A stretch of DNA of 64,000 nt. It comes from Aldehydirespirator sp965200005. Lineage in GTDB: Bacteria > Actinomycetota > Acidimicrobiia > Acidimicrobiales > Aldehydirespiratoraceae. Both the position numbers and the translations under genes were made by a program. The notes beneath the pieces were generated by a model. The model searched no databases, was not told where the DNA came from, and worked only from the letters and a program-made list of their open reading frames with translations. Below, in pieces: positions 42,088-52,400 of the stretch. Positions within the stretch are counted from its first letter, which is position 1, and each line of letters begins with the position of its first letter. The DNA lies in the NCBI GenBank assembly GCA_965200005.1, contig OZ241331.1:2046001-2110000 (forward strand). The letters run 5' to 3'.

Positions 42088-43272
42088 GTGAGCCACACCG
42101 ACGACTACACACGGACCCGACCGGTTGAAGGCGGCACGCTTGCAGATGACGAGGGCGTCGTCGCTGGCAGATCCGTCTTCGGTGACGAGTCATCAGATTA
42201 CGCCTGGAACGAGGAGACTCAGACCGGCACAACCCGCACTGCCCCGGAACCGAGGCTGCGCGAAGCTGAACCCGAGGAGATGGCAGGCTGGACGGAGCAC
42301 GCCACTTCGCCGGAGTGGGCAGGCGGCTCACACGAGCCAATTGGTGGGCAAGAACCCGAAGAGCCAATAGGCACACCACCCGGTGAGCGCTTCTGGGATT
42401 CCCTGCCCGACCAGAATTATCCGCCACCTATAGCGACCGGTGGAAGTCGTGACATTCCGATGGCAGTTGTGATCGGGGTGGGTCTCGCAGCCGTGATCCT
42501 GGCGGCGATGCAAGTCGCTCCGGTATGGGCGCTGGCAGTGGCCACCATCGTGATCGGTCTCGCAGCACTTGAGTTGCTCAACGCAGTGCGGGTAGCCGGC
42601 AAGCACCCAGCGGTCGTGCTGGGCTTTGCGGCGGTCGTAGCGATGCCGTTAGCGACCTACTGGCGAGGCATGGAAGCCATCGCCTTGGTGCTGGTGTTAA
42701 CGGTTGCTTTCGGAGCATTGTGGTATCTGAGCGGGATAGCGAGTGAAGGCAATTTAGAGGGTCTTTCGATAACGGTCATGACCGTGACCTATATCGGCGT
42801 GCTTGGTGCTCACGCGGCGCTGATCTTGCGGGTGCCTGAGCACGGCACCGGGCTGTTGACAGCCGCGATCATCCTTACGGTGTCCCATGACGTGAGCGCC
42901 ATGGTGATCGGCCGGGCAGCCGGGCGAACGAGTCTGTCCCAGGCGAGCCCGAACAAGACCCTTGAGGGTTTGGTCGGTGGGGTGATCGTGACCATCCTTG
43001 CTGGCGTGGCGATGGGAGTTCTGGGACGCCCCGCTCCTGTGGCTGCTGCTCCTGGTGACATCTGGACGATCGTGTTGCTTGCAGTTGTGATCGCCATCGT
43101 GGCACCAATTGGTGATCTGGCCGAGTCGATGCTCAAGCGTGACCTCGGGATCAAAGACATGGGAACGTTGCTGCCGGGCCATGGTGGCGTGCTTGACCGC
43201 TTCGACGCCATGTTGTTTGCGTTGCCCGCTACCTACTACGTGGCTCTGGTCACCGACATCGTCTCGCTCTAG
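42088..43272 (+). CDS. cdsA: Phosphatidate cytidylyltransferase with long acidic N-terminus
   Basis: CdsA makes CDP-diacylglycerol, the precursor of membrane phospholipids. The 394-residue protein has about 120 polar, acidic residues first (rich in Glu, Thr, Gly and Pro), then about eight membrane helices starting at MAVVIGVGLAAVILAA. The C-terminal signature is present: SPNKTLEGLVGGV and GDLAESMLKRDLGIKDMG, then LPGHGGVLDRFDAMLFALP. I chose the GTG at 42088, preceded by TAGGAG at 42075-42080; the open frame begins earlier without a ribosome site. The acidic tail is of unknown use. Confidence 0.92.
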   Translation: MSHTDDYTRTRPVEGGTLADDEGVVAGRSVFGDESSDYAWNEETQTGTTRTAPEPRLREAEPEEMAGWTEHATSPEWAGGSHEPIGGQEPEEPIGTPPGERFWDSLPDQNYPPPIATGGSRDIPMAVVIGVGLAAVILAAMQVAPVWALAVATIVIGLAALELLNAVRVAGKHPAVVLGFAAVVAMPLATYWRGMEAIALVLVLTVAFGALWYLSGIASEGNLEGLSITVMTVTYIGVLGAHAALILRVPEHGTGLLTAAIILTVSHDVSAMVIGRAAGRTSLSQASPNKTLEGLVGGVIVTILAGVAMGVLGRPAPVAAAPGDIWTIVLLAVVIAIVAPIGDLAESMLKRDLGIKDMGTLLPGHGGVLDRFDAMLFALPATYYVALVTDIVSL

Positions 43273-43323
43273 TTGGGCCGATCATGTCGAAGATCGCAGT
43301 GCATCTGATGCGGGTGGGCTAAC

Positions 43324-44490
43324 TTGCCGAAGCCGGTAGCTGTACTCGGCTCGACGGGCAGCGTCGGCAAACAAGCACTTGAGATAGTCGCGGCTCGCCC
43401 GCAGCAGTACCGGGTGTCTGCTCTTGGGGCGGCTCGTTCGCTGGAATTGCTAGCCGCTCAAGCGCAGCAATTCCGCCCCGATGTGGTCGCCCTAGCCGAT
43501 GCTTCGCTGGCTCCGCAGCTAGCCGCCATGTTGCCTGAGGGCACCGAGCTGCTGGCTGGCCCCTCAGCATGCGCGGATGCAGTTGAGACGGCTGACACCG
43601 CGATCAACGGTGTGGTCGGGTTTGCCGGATTGCCGGTGACGTTGGCTTGCTTGCAAGCAGGTAAGCGCCTTGGTCTCGCCAACAAGGAGTCGCTGATAGC
43701 GGCTGGCCCTGTCGTGCAACATGCCCGCAGCACGGCCGGCGCGGAGATCGTGCCCGTCGACTCCGAACACTGTGCGATTCATCAGTGTCTCAGGGCCAAC
43801 GACCACCCCGAGCGGGTTTCGGAGATCGTGTTGACGGCCAGCGGTGGCCCCTTCAGGGGACGTAGCAAGCAACAACTGCAGGGCGTCACAGTGGCCGATG
43901 CTCTGGCGCACCCGACCTGGCAGATGGGCCCGAAGATCACGGTCGACTCGAGCACCCTGATGAACAAGGGTCTCGAGGTGATCGAGGCTCACGAACTGTT
44001 TGGCACTTCCTATGACCAGATCGAAGTGGTGGTTCATCGTCAATCGATCGTGCATTCGATGGTCACGTTTTGCGATGGTGCCACCATTGCGCAACTGTCG
44101 CTTCCTGACATGAGGATGTGTGTCGGTTACGCACTCGCTTACCCCGACAGGCTCGATCTTGCGTTTGGTGCGATCGACTGGTCGACTCTTAGACGCCTCG
44201 ACTTCGAGACACCCGACTTCGAGATCTTCCGCTGTCTCAAGCTTGCCTATCAAGCCGGACGCGCAACACGTACCGCGCCAGCGTGGCTAAGCGCTGCTAA
44301 CGAGGTGGCAGTCGAAGCTTTCCTTGTGGGTCGCATTGATTGGTTCGCCATTCCAGCGGTGATAGACGAAGTGCTTAGTGAATGGCCAGGCGACCCTGCT
44401 ACCGACATCGATGCTGTACTTGACGCCGATGCTCGTGCCCGCCGCCAGGCGCGCAAAGTAGTTGCTGCGAGGGAGTCGCTGAGCGGGTGA
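43324..44490 (+). CDS. dxr: 1-deoxy-D-xylulose 5-phosphate reductoisomerase
   Basis: Dxr performs the first committed step of the MEP isoprenoid pathway with NADPH. The 388-residue protein has the cofactor motif VLGSTGSVGKQALEI near residue 6, NKESLIAAGP near 120, the metal and substrate region VPVDSEHCAIHQCL near 143, and LTASGGPFRG and WQMGPKITVDSSTLMNKGLE further on. It starts with TTG at 43324. It stands with rseP and ispG, so two MEP enzymes flank the protease. Confidence 0.95.
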   Translation: MPKPVAVLGSTGSVGKQALEIVAARPQQYRVSALGAARSLELLAAQAQQFRPDVVALADASLAPQLAAMLPEGTELLAGPSACADAVETADTAINGVVGFAGLPVTLACLQAGKRLGLANKESLIAAGPVVQHARSTAGAEIVPVDSEHCAIHQCLRANDHPERVSEIVLTASGGPFRGRSKQQLQGVTVADALAHPTWQMGPKITVDSSTLMNKGLEVIEAHELFGTSYDQIEVVVHRQSIVHSMVTFCDGATIAQLSLPDMRMCVGYALAYPDRLDLAFGAIDWSTLRRLDFETPDFEIFRCLKLAYQAGRATRTAPAWLSAANEVAVEAFLVGRIDWFAIPAVIDEVLSEWPGDPATDIDAVLDADARARRQARKVVAARESLSG

Positions 44491-44494
44491 GGAC

Positions 44495-46108
44495 GTGAGC
44501 GAGACCTCCCGGGCACCGCACCGTCGCGGCGCCTCAACCCTGCGAGCGGCCGGTGACAATCCAGCGCGCAGTGCCGTTTTGCAGCGCAGCGGGTCTGCTG
44601 TCATCACCGAAGCTGCGCTGCCAGAGCCGCAGCCGACCGGATTCGCAGGTCACCGCGGGCTAATCGCACTGATCGCGCTGCTTGCCTTCGTTGGGGTAGC
44701 GGCGGGGGTCGCCTGGGTCGTGATCATCTTGGTGCTGGTCGCCACGCTGTTCATGCACGAGTTGGGTCACTATCTGACGGCACGGGCAACCGGCATGAAG
44801 GTCACCGAGTTCTTTGTGGGATTCGGCCCCCGTATCTGGTCGTTTAAGCGGGGCGAGACCGCGTACGGCATCAAGGCGATCTGGGCTGGTGCCTATGTGC
44901 GCATCATCGGGATGAACAACCTGGATCACGTGGAGGCAGCAGATGAGTCCCGCAGCTTCCGCTCCAAGAGCTATCCCCGCAAGCTGGTGGTGTTAGTTGC
45001 GGGCTCGGCGATGCACTTTGTGATGGCCGTTGCCTTCTTGTTTGCGGTGCTGGTGATGGACAGCTCCATAGTTGCGGGCGGTGCCGACAACAGCACAGAA
45101 GTCCATGATTGGACGCTCGCCACCGTCTCTACCCAAAGCGCAGCATCCGACGGCGGCCTGCAACCCGGAGACCAATTGGTGTCAGTTGCCGGAGTTGAAC
45201 GCACCACATTTGCTGACTTCTCCACACAGGTGGCTGAGCTGCGGGGTCAGCAAGTGGAGGTCATCTACCAACGCGGCTCCGAGTTGCGCGCAACGACAAT
45301 GCGCATCGGCGAACGTCTCACCGACGAGGGAGCAGCCACGATCGAGGGCCTGTTTGGGGGCGATCGCATCCTTGGCGTGGAAGGCCTTGATGTTGAGGGG
45401 CCACCTAGCTACTCCGAAGTGTCACGCCATGTCGGCAACCGCCTCGGCGAGCCGCTTGATGTTGCGTTTGTCGATGGTCGCACTGGTGCCACAGGGGTGG
45501 TGTCCGGTGCAGTATTTCACTCGATCATCAGCCCGTCACAGGCAGTTCGAGGCTTCTTTGGCGTCTCGGCGGACTATCACCATCCGGGCCTTGGAGTGCT
45601 GGCGGCAACAGGCGAGTCACTGAGACTCTTCGGAGTGCTCGTACGCGAGGTGGTGTTCAGTCTACCGATGGTCGTTACCGAAGGCCTCTTTGGCACCTTC
45701 GACGGGCTGCTGGGTAACGACTCAGCGACACCAAACGCAACCCAACCTCTCGAGGCAGGTACCCGCTCCACGCAGACTACGACGATCGATGAGAGTCGGG
45801 TGCTGTCGATCTTTGGCGTCGCTCGCATCGGTGCAGCCGCAGTCTCAGACGGTGCTACCGAAATCTTGTTGTTGCTGGCATTTGTCAACGTCTTTATTGG
45901 CGTGTTCAACCTCATCCCGTTGCTTCCCCTAGATGGCGGCCACGTGGCGGTCGCCACCTATGAGCGGCTCCGGTCGTTGCGCGGCAGAGTCCACGAGGTC
46001 GACGCCAGGAACCTGATGCCTGTCACATATGCCGTGGTCGTGCTGTTGTTGCTGATCGGCGGGGTGGCACTAGTGCGCGACATCGTCGATCCGTTCAGCT
46101 TCGGCTAG
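44495..46108 (+). CDS. rseP: Site-2 intramembrane metalloprotease RseP
   Basis: This 537-residue protease would cut a membrane-bound anti-sigma factor or similar substrate. The zinc motif is FMHELGHYLTARATG near residue 88; a PDZ domain lies around 210-330 (QPGDQLVSVAGVE and DRILGVEGLD), and the third zinc ligand is in NLIPLLPLDGGH near 475. The N-terminal 55 residues form an extra basic cytoplasmic tail before the first helix. It lies between dxr and ispG, a common actinobacterial order. Confidence 0.93.
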   Translation: MSETSRAPHRRGASTLRAAGDNPARSAVLQRSGSAVITEAALPEPQPTGFAGHRGLIALIALLAFVGVAAGVAWVVIILVLVATLFMHELGHYLTARATGMKVTEFFVGFGPRIWSFKRGETAYGIKAIWAGAYVRIIGMNNLDHVEAADESRSFRSKSYPRKLVVLVAGSAMHFVMAVAFLFAVLVMDSSIVAGGADNSTEVHDWTLATVSTQSAASDGGLQPGDQLVSVAGVERTTFADFSTQVAELRGQQVEVIYQRGSELRATTMRIGERLTDEGAATIEGLFGGDRILGVEGLDVEGPPSYSEVSRHVGNRLGEPLDVAFVDGRTGATGVVSGAVFHSIISPSQAVRGFFGVSADYHHPGLGVLAATGESLRLFGVLVREVVFSLPMVVTEGLFGTFDGLLGNDSATPNATQPLEAGTRSTQTTTIDESRVLSIFGVARIGAAAVSDGATEILLLLAFVNVFIGVFNLIPLLPLDGGHVAVATYERLRSLRGRVHEVDARNLMPVTYAVVVLLLLIGGVALVRDIVDPFSFG

Positions 46109-46139
46109 GCGACCTGAGGGTGTCAGCTACGCTTCGGGC

Positions 46140-47387
46140 GTGAAGGTAGCCGCCACATTCGGTAGGCGCGAGACCCGCCAGATCATGGTTGGGTCTGTCC
46201 CGGTTGGGGGTGGCTCGCCGATCACCGTGCAGTCGATGACCGTCACCAAGACTGCGGATCACGAAGCAACGCTGCAGCAGATCTACTCGCTGGCTGCTGC
46301 CGGTGCCGACATTGTGCGCTGCACCTGCAACCGGCCCGAGGCTGCAGAGGGATTGGCTCGGATCGTGCCACGCTCGCCGGTGCCGATCGTCGCTGACATT
46401 CACCACAACTACCGCATGGCGCTTGCTGCTCTAGAAGCAGGCGTGCATTGCCTGCGCCTCAACCCGGGCAATATCCGGCGTCCGGCACACATCAAAACGG
46501 TTGCCTCTGAGTGCCGCGACCGTGGGGTACCGATCCGAATCGGTGTAAACGCGGGTTCACTCGATCCCACTTTGTATGACTCCGAGACCGGTGTCACCCC
46601 CGAAGCCATGGTCACCTCGGCCATGCGGGAGCTGGCTTACTTCGAAGACGTCGACTTCGATCTTGTCAAGATCTCGGTGAAGGCATCAAGCGTTCCACTG
46701 ATGATCGAGGCATACCGCCAGCTCGCTGATCGCACAGATCATCCCTTGCATCTGGGGGTGACCGAGGCCGGCCCCTCACCGGTGGGTTTGATCAAATCGA
46801 CAGCTGGGATTGGCACTCTGCTTGCTGAAGGCATCGGTGACACGATCCGCTACTCGCTCACCGAAGATCCGGTAAACGAAGCTCGGGCCGGACGCCAGTT
46901 GCTTGAGGCGATGGGCCTGCGGCAGCGACGCAATGTTGATCTGATCGCCTGCCCGAGTTGTGGGCGTGCTGAAGTTGATGTTTTTGCGATTGCTCGCGAG
47001 GCCATGGAAGCTTTTGGTGAGCGCCAGATCCCCCTTCAGGTAGCTGTCATGGGTTGTGTTGTGAACGGCCCGGGTGAAGCCCGTGACGCCGACCTGGGCA
47101 TCGCCGCAGGGAACCGGCGAGGTCACCTGTTCGTCAAGGGTGAAAACGTTGCCGTTGTACCCGAATCCGAGATGGTTCCGGCCTTGCTCGAGTGGGCCGA
47201 ATACATCTGCGAGCATGGTTCTCAGGCTGCTTTAGAGCGTGCCCAAGCGACCCGTGCCAACGCCCGTCGAGCTGCTCGCCAGGATCGCATGCGCAACCTT
47301 GCCGAACTCGGTTATGACGCCAACAACTCCGAGTCGGCCATCGCGGGGATCCGCCTCAAGACTCGGCGCCGTGCGGTAGAGTCCTAG
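46140..47387 (+). CDS. ispG: 4-hydroxy-3-methylbut-2-enyl-diphosphate synthase
   Basis: IspG (GcpE) makes HMBPP in the MEP pathway using a 4Fe-4S cluster. The 415-residue protein has VGGGSPITVQSMTVTKTADH near residue 22, HHNYRMALAALEAGVHCLR near 87, and cluster cysteines in ACPSCGRAEVDVF (about 275) and VMGCVVNGPGEA. The GTG at 46140 lies six bases after TACGCT (46128-46133), so it is probably leaderless. The last 40 residues form a basic Ala/Arg-rich tail. Confidence 0.95.
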   Translation: MKVAATFGRRETRQIMVGSVPVGGGSPITVQSMTVTKTADHEATLQQIYSLAAAGADIVRCTCNRPEAAEGLARIVPRSPVPIVADIHHNYRMALAALEAGVHCLRLNPGNIRRPAHIKTVASECRDRGVPIRIGVNAGSLDPTLYDSETGVTPEAMVTSAMRELAYFEDVDFDLVKISVKASSVPLMIEAYRQLADRTDHPLHLGVTEAGPSPVGLIKSTAGIGTLLAEGIGDTIRYSLTEDPVNEARAGRQLLEAMGLRQRRNVDLIACPSCGRAEVDVFAIAREAMEAFGERQIPLQVAVMGCVVNGPGEARDADLGIAAGNRRGHLFVKGENVAVVPESEMVPALLEWAEYICEHGSQAALERAQATRANARRAARQDRMRNLAELGYDANNSESAIAGIRLKTRRRAVES

Positions 47388-47408
47388 CAACGTTCGGTTC
47401 CTCAGAAG

Positions 47409-47440
47409 CGGCGTGGGCTCTAGAAGTCCACGCCGTTTGT
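47409..47440 (+). terminator. Intrinsic terminator-like hairpin between ispG and rimP
   Basis: CGGCGTGG (47409-47416) pairs with CCACGCCG (47428-47435) around an 11-base loop and is followed by TTTGT. It lies 22 bases after the ispG stop. It could end the ispG transcript or be part of a rimP leader. Confidence 0.6.
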
Positions 47441-47576
47441 CGGTCCAGGCCTCAGAACGTCACCGGGTGAGCCCGGTCTCGCTGTTCGTTCGCTTCGTGG
47501 CCCGACCGGGGCGCCGGAGCGTGTCGCCGCACGAGCAACACGAACCACCACACTCAACGGGAGGCCTAGGGCAGCG

Positions 47577-48047
47577 ATGGCGATCACAGACCGTTTGCGA
47601 GAGGTTGTGATCCCGCTAGCACTTGACGCTGCCGTCGACCTGTATGACGTAGAGCACCACGGTGCCAGGGTGAGAGTGCTGATCGATGCCGAGGGCGGCA
47701 TTGATGTTGATCGGTTGGCACGTTTCTCGCGGTCGCTAAGTCGCACGCTTGACACACTCGACATCATCGACTCCAGCTACACCCTCGAGGTGTCAAGCCC
47801 TGGTTTGGAGCGCCCGCTGCGAACCCCCGAGCACTTCAGGGGTGCTACCGGCAACAAGGCGCGTTTCAAGTTGTGGCCTGGTACTGACAAGCCGCGGCGC
47901 CTCACTGGCACTATCGAGGTCGTCGGCCTAGATGGTGTGTGGGTGCAAGATGAGGGCGGCGAGACGATCCAGATCGGTTTCGATGAGATCGCATCGGCGC
48001 GCACGGTGTTTGAGTGGGGTCAGGCGAAACATCCCAAGAAGGCCTGA
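47577..48047 (+). CDS. rimP: Ribosome maturation factor RimP
   Basis: RimP helps assemble the 30S subunit. The 156-residue protein has the N-terminal domain (PLALDAAVDLYDVEHHG, RVLIDAEGGIDVDRLARFSR), then SYTLEVSSPGLERPLRTPEHF, which is diagnostic, and an SH3-like C-terminal domain. The ATG at 47577 has a GGGAGG site. It begins the rimP-nusA-infB-rbfA-truB-ribF run. Confidence 0.95.
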   Translation: MAITDRLREVVIPLALDAAVDLYDVEHHGARVRVLIDAEGGIDVDRLARFSRSLSRTLDTLDIIDSSYTLEVSSPGLERPLRTPEHFRGATGNKARFKLWPGTDKPRRLTGTIEVVGLDGVWVQDEGGETIQIGFDEIASARTVFEWGQAKHPKKA

Positions 48048-48103
48048 GACAGGCCTGAAATCGAGACTCGAGTTCCCTAAAGGGCTCCAGAAAGGAAGGT
48101 CAC

Positions 48104-49261
48104 ATGAATGCGGAGATGATGGAAGCGCTCAACGCCATGGCTGCCGAGCGAGGGATAACTGTCGACGCCCTCTACTCGGCGCTTGCTGACGCTCTCGAGT
48201 CTGCCTACAAGCGTCTTCCCGGAGCGAAGGAATACGCCTGGGTGACGATCGATCCAGAGACCCTCGATTACCGGGTGATGGCCCAAGACCTTGACGAAGA
48301 AGGTCATCCGATCGGTGACGAATACGAGGTGACACCAGGCAACTTCGGGCGCATCGCGGCCCAGACCGCACGCCAGGTGATGTCACAACGCATCCGTGAA
48401 GCCGAGCGTGAGCTCAAGTACGAGGAGTACGCAGGGCGTGAAGGCGACATCGTGACCGGCATGATCCAGCTGACCGACGCTCGGTACACGTTGCTTGACC
48501 TCGGGCGGGTCGAGGCTCTGCTGCCTCAAGCAGAGCAAGTTCCCTACGAGCGTCCCGACCCCAACACCCGGCTCAAGGCCTACATCGTTGAGGTTCGCAA
48601 GACCAGCAAAGGCCCCCAGATCGTCGTTAGTCGCACCCACCCTGGATTGGTGAAGCGACTCTTTGAGCTTGAGGTTCCCGAGATCGCTGACGGTGTCGTG
48701 GAGATCAAGGCTTGTGCTCGCGAGCCTGGTCATCGCACCAAGATCGCGGTCTCGTCGAACGATCCAAACGTGGATCCCGTTGGCGCTTGTGTAGGCGCTC
48801 GTGGTGCTCGGGTTCGCCAGGTTGTGAACGAGTTGCGTGGTGAAAAGATCGACATCGTTCCTTACGGCACCGACCTTGAGAACTTCGTTGCCAAGGCACT
48901 GTCGCCTGCACGGATCAAAGAGGTTCGCCCCAACCCCCTGACCGGTGATTGCGATGTGATCGTCCCCGACTACCAGTTGTCGCTAGCGATCGGTAAAGAG
49001 GGCCAGAATGCTCGGCTAGCCAGCCGCCTTACCGGCTGGGGAATCAACATCAAGAGTGAGTCGCAGCTCGCTGAAGAGGCTGCGCTTGCAGATGTTGAAT
49101 GGGCCGACGGTGAGTGGATCACGGATCCCGCTACGGGAGAGCAACTCTGGCAACCTGCCGACGGCAGCGAGGCTGTCAGCGCGGAAGCATGGGCTGCTGG
49201 AGAGAGCGACCCAGCCCCAGCAGGAGCCCCCGCCCAGCCAGATCGCGTGAAGCAGAGCTGA
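48104..49261 (+). CDS. nusA: Transcription termination/antitermination factor NusA
   Basis: The 385-residue protein has the RNA polymerase-binding N-terminal domain (1-125), an S1 domain (about 130-200) and two KH domains including IAVSSNDPNVDPVGACVGARGARVR and LSLAIGKEGQNARLASRLTGW. The C-terminal tail is short and acidic, without the two extra repeats of the E. coli protein, as usual in actinobacteria. A GAAAGGAAGG site precedes the ATG. Confidence 0.96.
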   Translation: MNAEMMEALNAMAAERGITVDALYSALADALESAYKRLPGAKEYAWVTIDPETLDYRVMAQDLDEEGHPIGDEYEVTPGNFGRIAAQTARQVMSQRIREAERELKYEEYAGREGDIVTGMIQLTDARYTLLDLGRVEALLPQAEQVPYERPDPNTRLKAYIVEVRKTSKGPQIVVSRTHPGLVKRLFELEVPEIADGVVEIKACAREPGHRTKIAVSSNDPNVDPVGACVGARGARVRQVVNELRGEKIDIVPYGTDLENFVAKALSPARIKEVRPNPLTGDCDVIVPDYQLSLAIGKEGQNARLASRLTGWGINIKSESQLAEEAALADVEWADGEWITDPATGEQLWQPADGSEAVSAEAWAAGESDPAPAGAPAQPDRVKQS

Positions 49262-49434
49262 AATTGACGCTCTTCGGGTCCGTTGGTGATAGCCCTGGTG
49301 AGGCCTTGTCGACTGAACGCCGGGCAACAAGCGTGGGATGCGTGAGGGTAGGCTCGCTGCCGGTGGCCGGGTGCTGCTGGAGGTCGCCTTCGGCAGGCGC
49401 GGCTACGTATAGAAGTCCCTCAAGGAGATATTGA
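49262..49434 (+). other. nusA-infB gap without a ylxR gene
   Basis: Many actinobacteria carry ylxR (DUF448) here. No frame shows its RTCVGCR-type motif with confidence. A faint RRATSVGC in one frame, without the rest of the family, is not enough to call a relic. The infB ribosome site AAGGAG lies at the end. Confidence 0.5.
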
Positions 49435-52400
49435 TTGCCACGCAAGGTTCGCGTCCACGAACTCGCTAAAGAACTCGGGTTGACCAACCAAGAGACACTT
49501 GATTTGTGCTCCGCTCTCAGCATCGGAGTTAAGTCTCACTCTTCGAGCATTGTTGAAGCCCAGGCCGATCGGGTGCGCCGGCGTGCCGCACGTGATGGCC
49601 TTATTGAGGTACCCGAGGCTGAGCCTGTGGCGCCGCCACCTCTGCCCCCTGACTTGCTTGACCCCAACGATCCAGTATTTGCAGTACTGCAGGCAGCACA
49701 ACAACAGCTAGGCCAGCCACCAGCAGGCGCCCCGCCACCCCCACGTGAGACTCCCAAGCCACGTCGGCGCCCACCCCAGGTCCGCGCTCCGAGGCGTCCT
49801 CGAAAGCCGGCACATGCCACCTCGCGCACCGTGTCGTCCTCGGGCCGGGGTTCGTTGTCACCTAATTCGCGTCAGCCGGCCGCCGTCTCCACGGCTGGCA
49901 CCAAACCAAAGCCACCTCGAGGTCCTGCAGCTCCGGGGCGTGGGCCGGCCAGGCCGCCAACCAAAGCACCCAGCACCCCGACACCGAGCCGCGGAGCAAC
50001 TACCCCCTCAAGCAGAAGGCCTGCTGCAGGCGCTCAGAGCCCGGCATCGACAACCAGCAGGACTCAGAGCAGGACCCAGCGAAGGCGTGCGCCTGAGCAA
50101 ACCGGTAGAGCGCGACCTACCCCGAGACAGGCACCCCCCAAACCCCCACCTCAGAGGCGGGAGACCCAGAGCGGCAAGCCAGGAGGCTCTCGACCTCAGG
50201 CGTCCACTAAAGCTGCTCCGGTGCGGCGGCCCCCACGCCCGCCACAGCCGCCTAAACCCCCAAAGGGTGCGCCGCCCTCCAAGCCGCCGGTACCTCCAGT
50301 CCCACCACGACCACCGGTCCGTCGGCCATCGCCACCACCCGCTCCTCCGACCCCTCCGGCACCTCCGGCTGGTCAGCCCCACAAACCACCGCGACCACCG
50401 CGACCTAGGCCGTCTGGCAAGCCAACTACTAAGCCGCGGCAGCCTTCACGCCCGGCGCCTCCACACCAGCGGGGTCCACGACCGTCTCCACCCCGTCGTA
50501 AGCCTGTGCGGCCGTCCGAGCGGGGCAAGCCGATGCGCTCCAAGCCGGTCTCCACGCGCGACACGCCCCCGGGACGCCGTGAGGCTCCTCCTGGGCGCAA
50601 GCCGGTGCGAGGTCGTCCCCCCGCTGGCGGCAAACCCGGGGCCAAGCCGCCTACCCAAGGACGGCGGCCGCCGATACCACCACCCCCAGGTGCTCCTAAG
50701 CCACCCGGTCCGCCGATCTCGCGAACTGGCAAGCCGATTCCGCCACCACCCGGCCCCCGCCGAGTGCGCCAGACACCTGGGCCCCATGGTCGTGGTCGAG
50801 GGACGACATCCCGTCGACCATTCCCACCAAGTCGCACGGGCGGCCGGCCCGGCTTCGGGCCTCGACGCGGGCCACCCGGAGGCCCCCGCACGGGTGCTCC
50901 CGGCGGTGGTCCACGACCTGGTCAGCAAAGACCGCCTCGCGGGCCCCAGCGTCGGCCGCGCCGCCGTGCCAGGCGCCGCCGCAATCGCGACGAACTCCGG
51001 CCCATTGACGTCCCGAGCTACACGCCAGCAAGCGCCGCGGTGCCCGACGAGGTGGTCATCGTTGAGCGTGCCTCCTCTGCGCAGGACTTCGGTCCGAAAC
51101 TGAACCGCACTGCGGCAGACGTTGTCCGCTTCTTGATGCAAAACGGCGAGATGGTGACAGCGACGCAGTCACTCAGCGACGACATGATGGAGTTGTTCGC
51201 TGCTGAGATTGGTGCGGAGATCCGCCTCGTTGATCCTGGTGCAGAGCAGGAAGAAGAACTGCTCAAGCTGCTTGAGATCGACATGGACGCCGACCGCAAC
51301 GTTGGGCCATCGAGGCCGCCGGTCATAACCGTGATGGGCCATGTCGATCACGGCAAGACGTTGCTGCTCGACCGTATCCGCGAGACAAACGTGGTGGCTG
51401 GCGAGGCCGGTGGCATCACCCAGCACATAGGTGCGTACCGGGTGATGCGCAACGATCGCTGGATCACCTTCATCGACACTCCCGGTCACGAGGCGTTCAC
51501 CGCCATGCGTGCCCGTGGAGCCGAAGCCACAGACATCGTCATCCTGGTTGTCGCGGCTGACGACGGAGTGATGCCACAAACCACCGAGGCAATCAATCAC
51601 GCCCAGGCTGCTGAGGTGCCCATCGTTGTGGCGGTCAACAAGATCGACCGGCCCAACGCCGATGTGCAGCGCACCATTGCGGGGCTTGCCGAGCATGGGC
51701 TGGTGCCTGAAGCTTGGGGTGGCGACACCATCTACTGCGAAGTGTCAGCACTGCTCGACATCGGCATTGAGGACCTATTGGATCAAGTCCTGCTGGTTGC
51801 AGAGATCGAGGACTTCCGAGCCTCGCCCAAGGGTCGCGCCGAGGGAGTCGTACTAGAAGCCAACCTCGATAAGGGCCGGGGCGCTGTTGCGACTGTGCTG
51901 GTGCAACGGGGCACGCTCCGGGTGGCAGATCCCATTGTTGCGGGAGCTGCATGGGGCAGGGTTCGCGCACTACTAGATGATCGCGGCAAGCCTGCCAAAG
52001 AGGCAGGCCCGTCAACGCCCGTGCAGGTACTGGGCCTCTCTGAGGTGGCAGTCGCCGGCGATGCCTTCGTGGTGGCTCCCAACGAGAAGATCGCCAGTCG
52101 TGTTGCCGATAAGCGCGAGCACTGGCAACGACTTGCAAGCATCGGCCGCGAGGCCCACGTGCTCACAGGTGGTGCCAAGCTTGAAGACCTGTTTGATTTC
52201 ATCCAGCGGGGCGAGACGGCAACCCTAAACGTCATCGTCAAGGCGGATGTAAACGGTTCGCTTGAAGCGGTGACGGGTAGTTTGCGCAAGCTTGAGACAT
52301 CCGAAGTGCGGATCTCGATAGTTCATCGTGGCGTCGGCGGTATCAGCGAAAACGACATCTCGCTGGCGTCCACTACCAACTCGACGATTATCGGCTTCAA

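Noticed and set aside
49339..49413. A 24-codon frame in the nusA-infB gap and a faint YlxR-like RRATSVGC
   Set aside because: Too short and missing the defining YlxR residues. It may be chance.
50373..51141. Long open frames on the minus strand opposite the infB linker, such as Gly/Arg-rich proteins at 50373-50891 and 50446-51141
   Set aside because: They are a by-product of the Pro/Arg-rich, stop-poor composition of the sense strand. No ribosome site or family sequence supports them.
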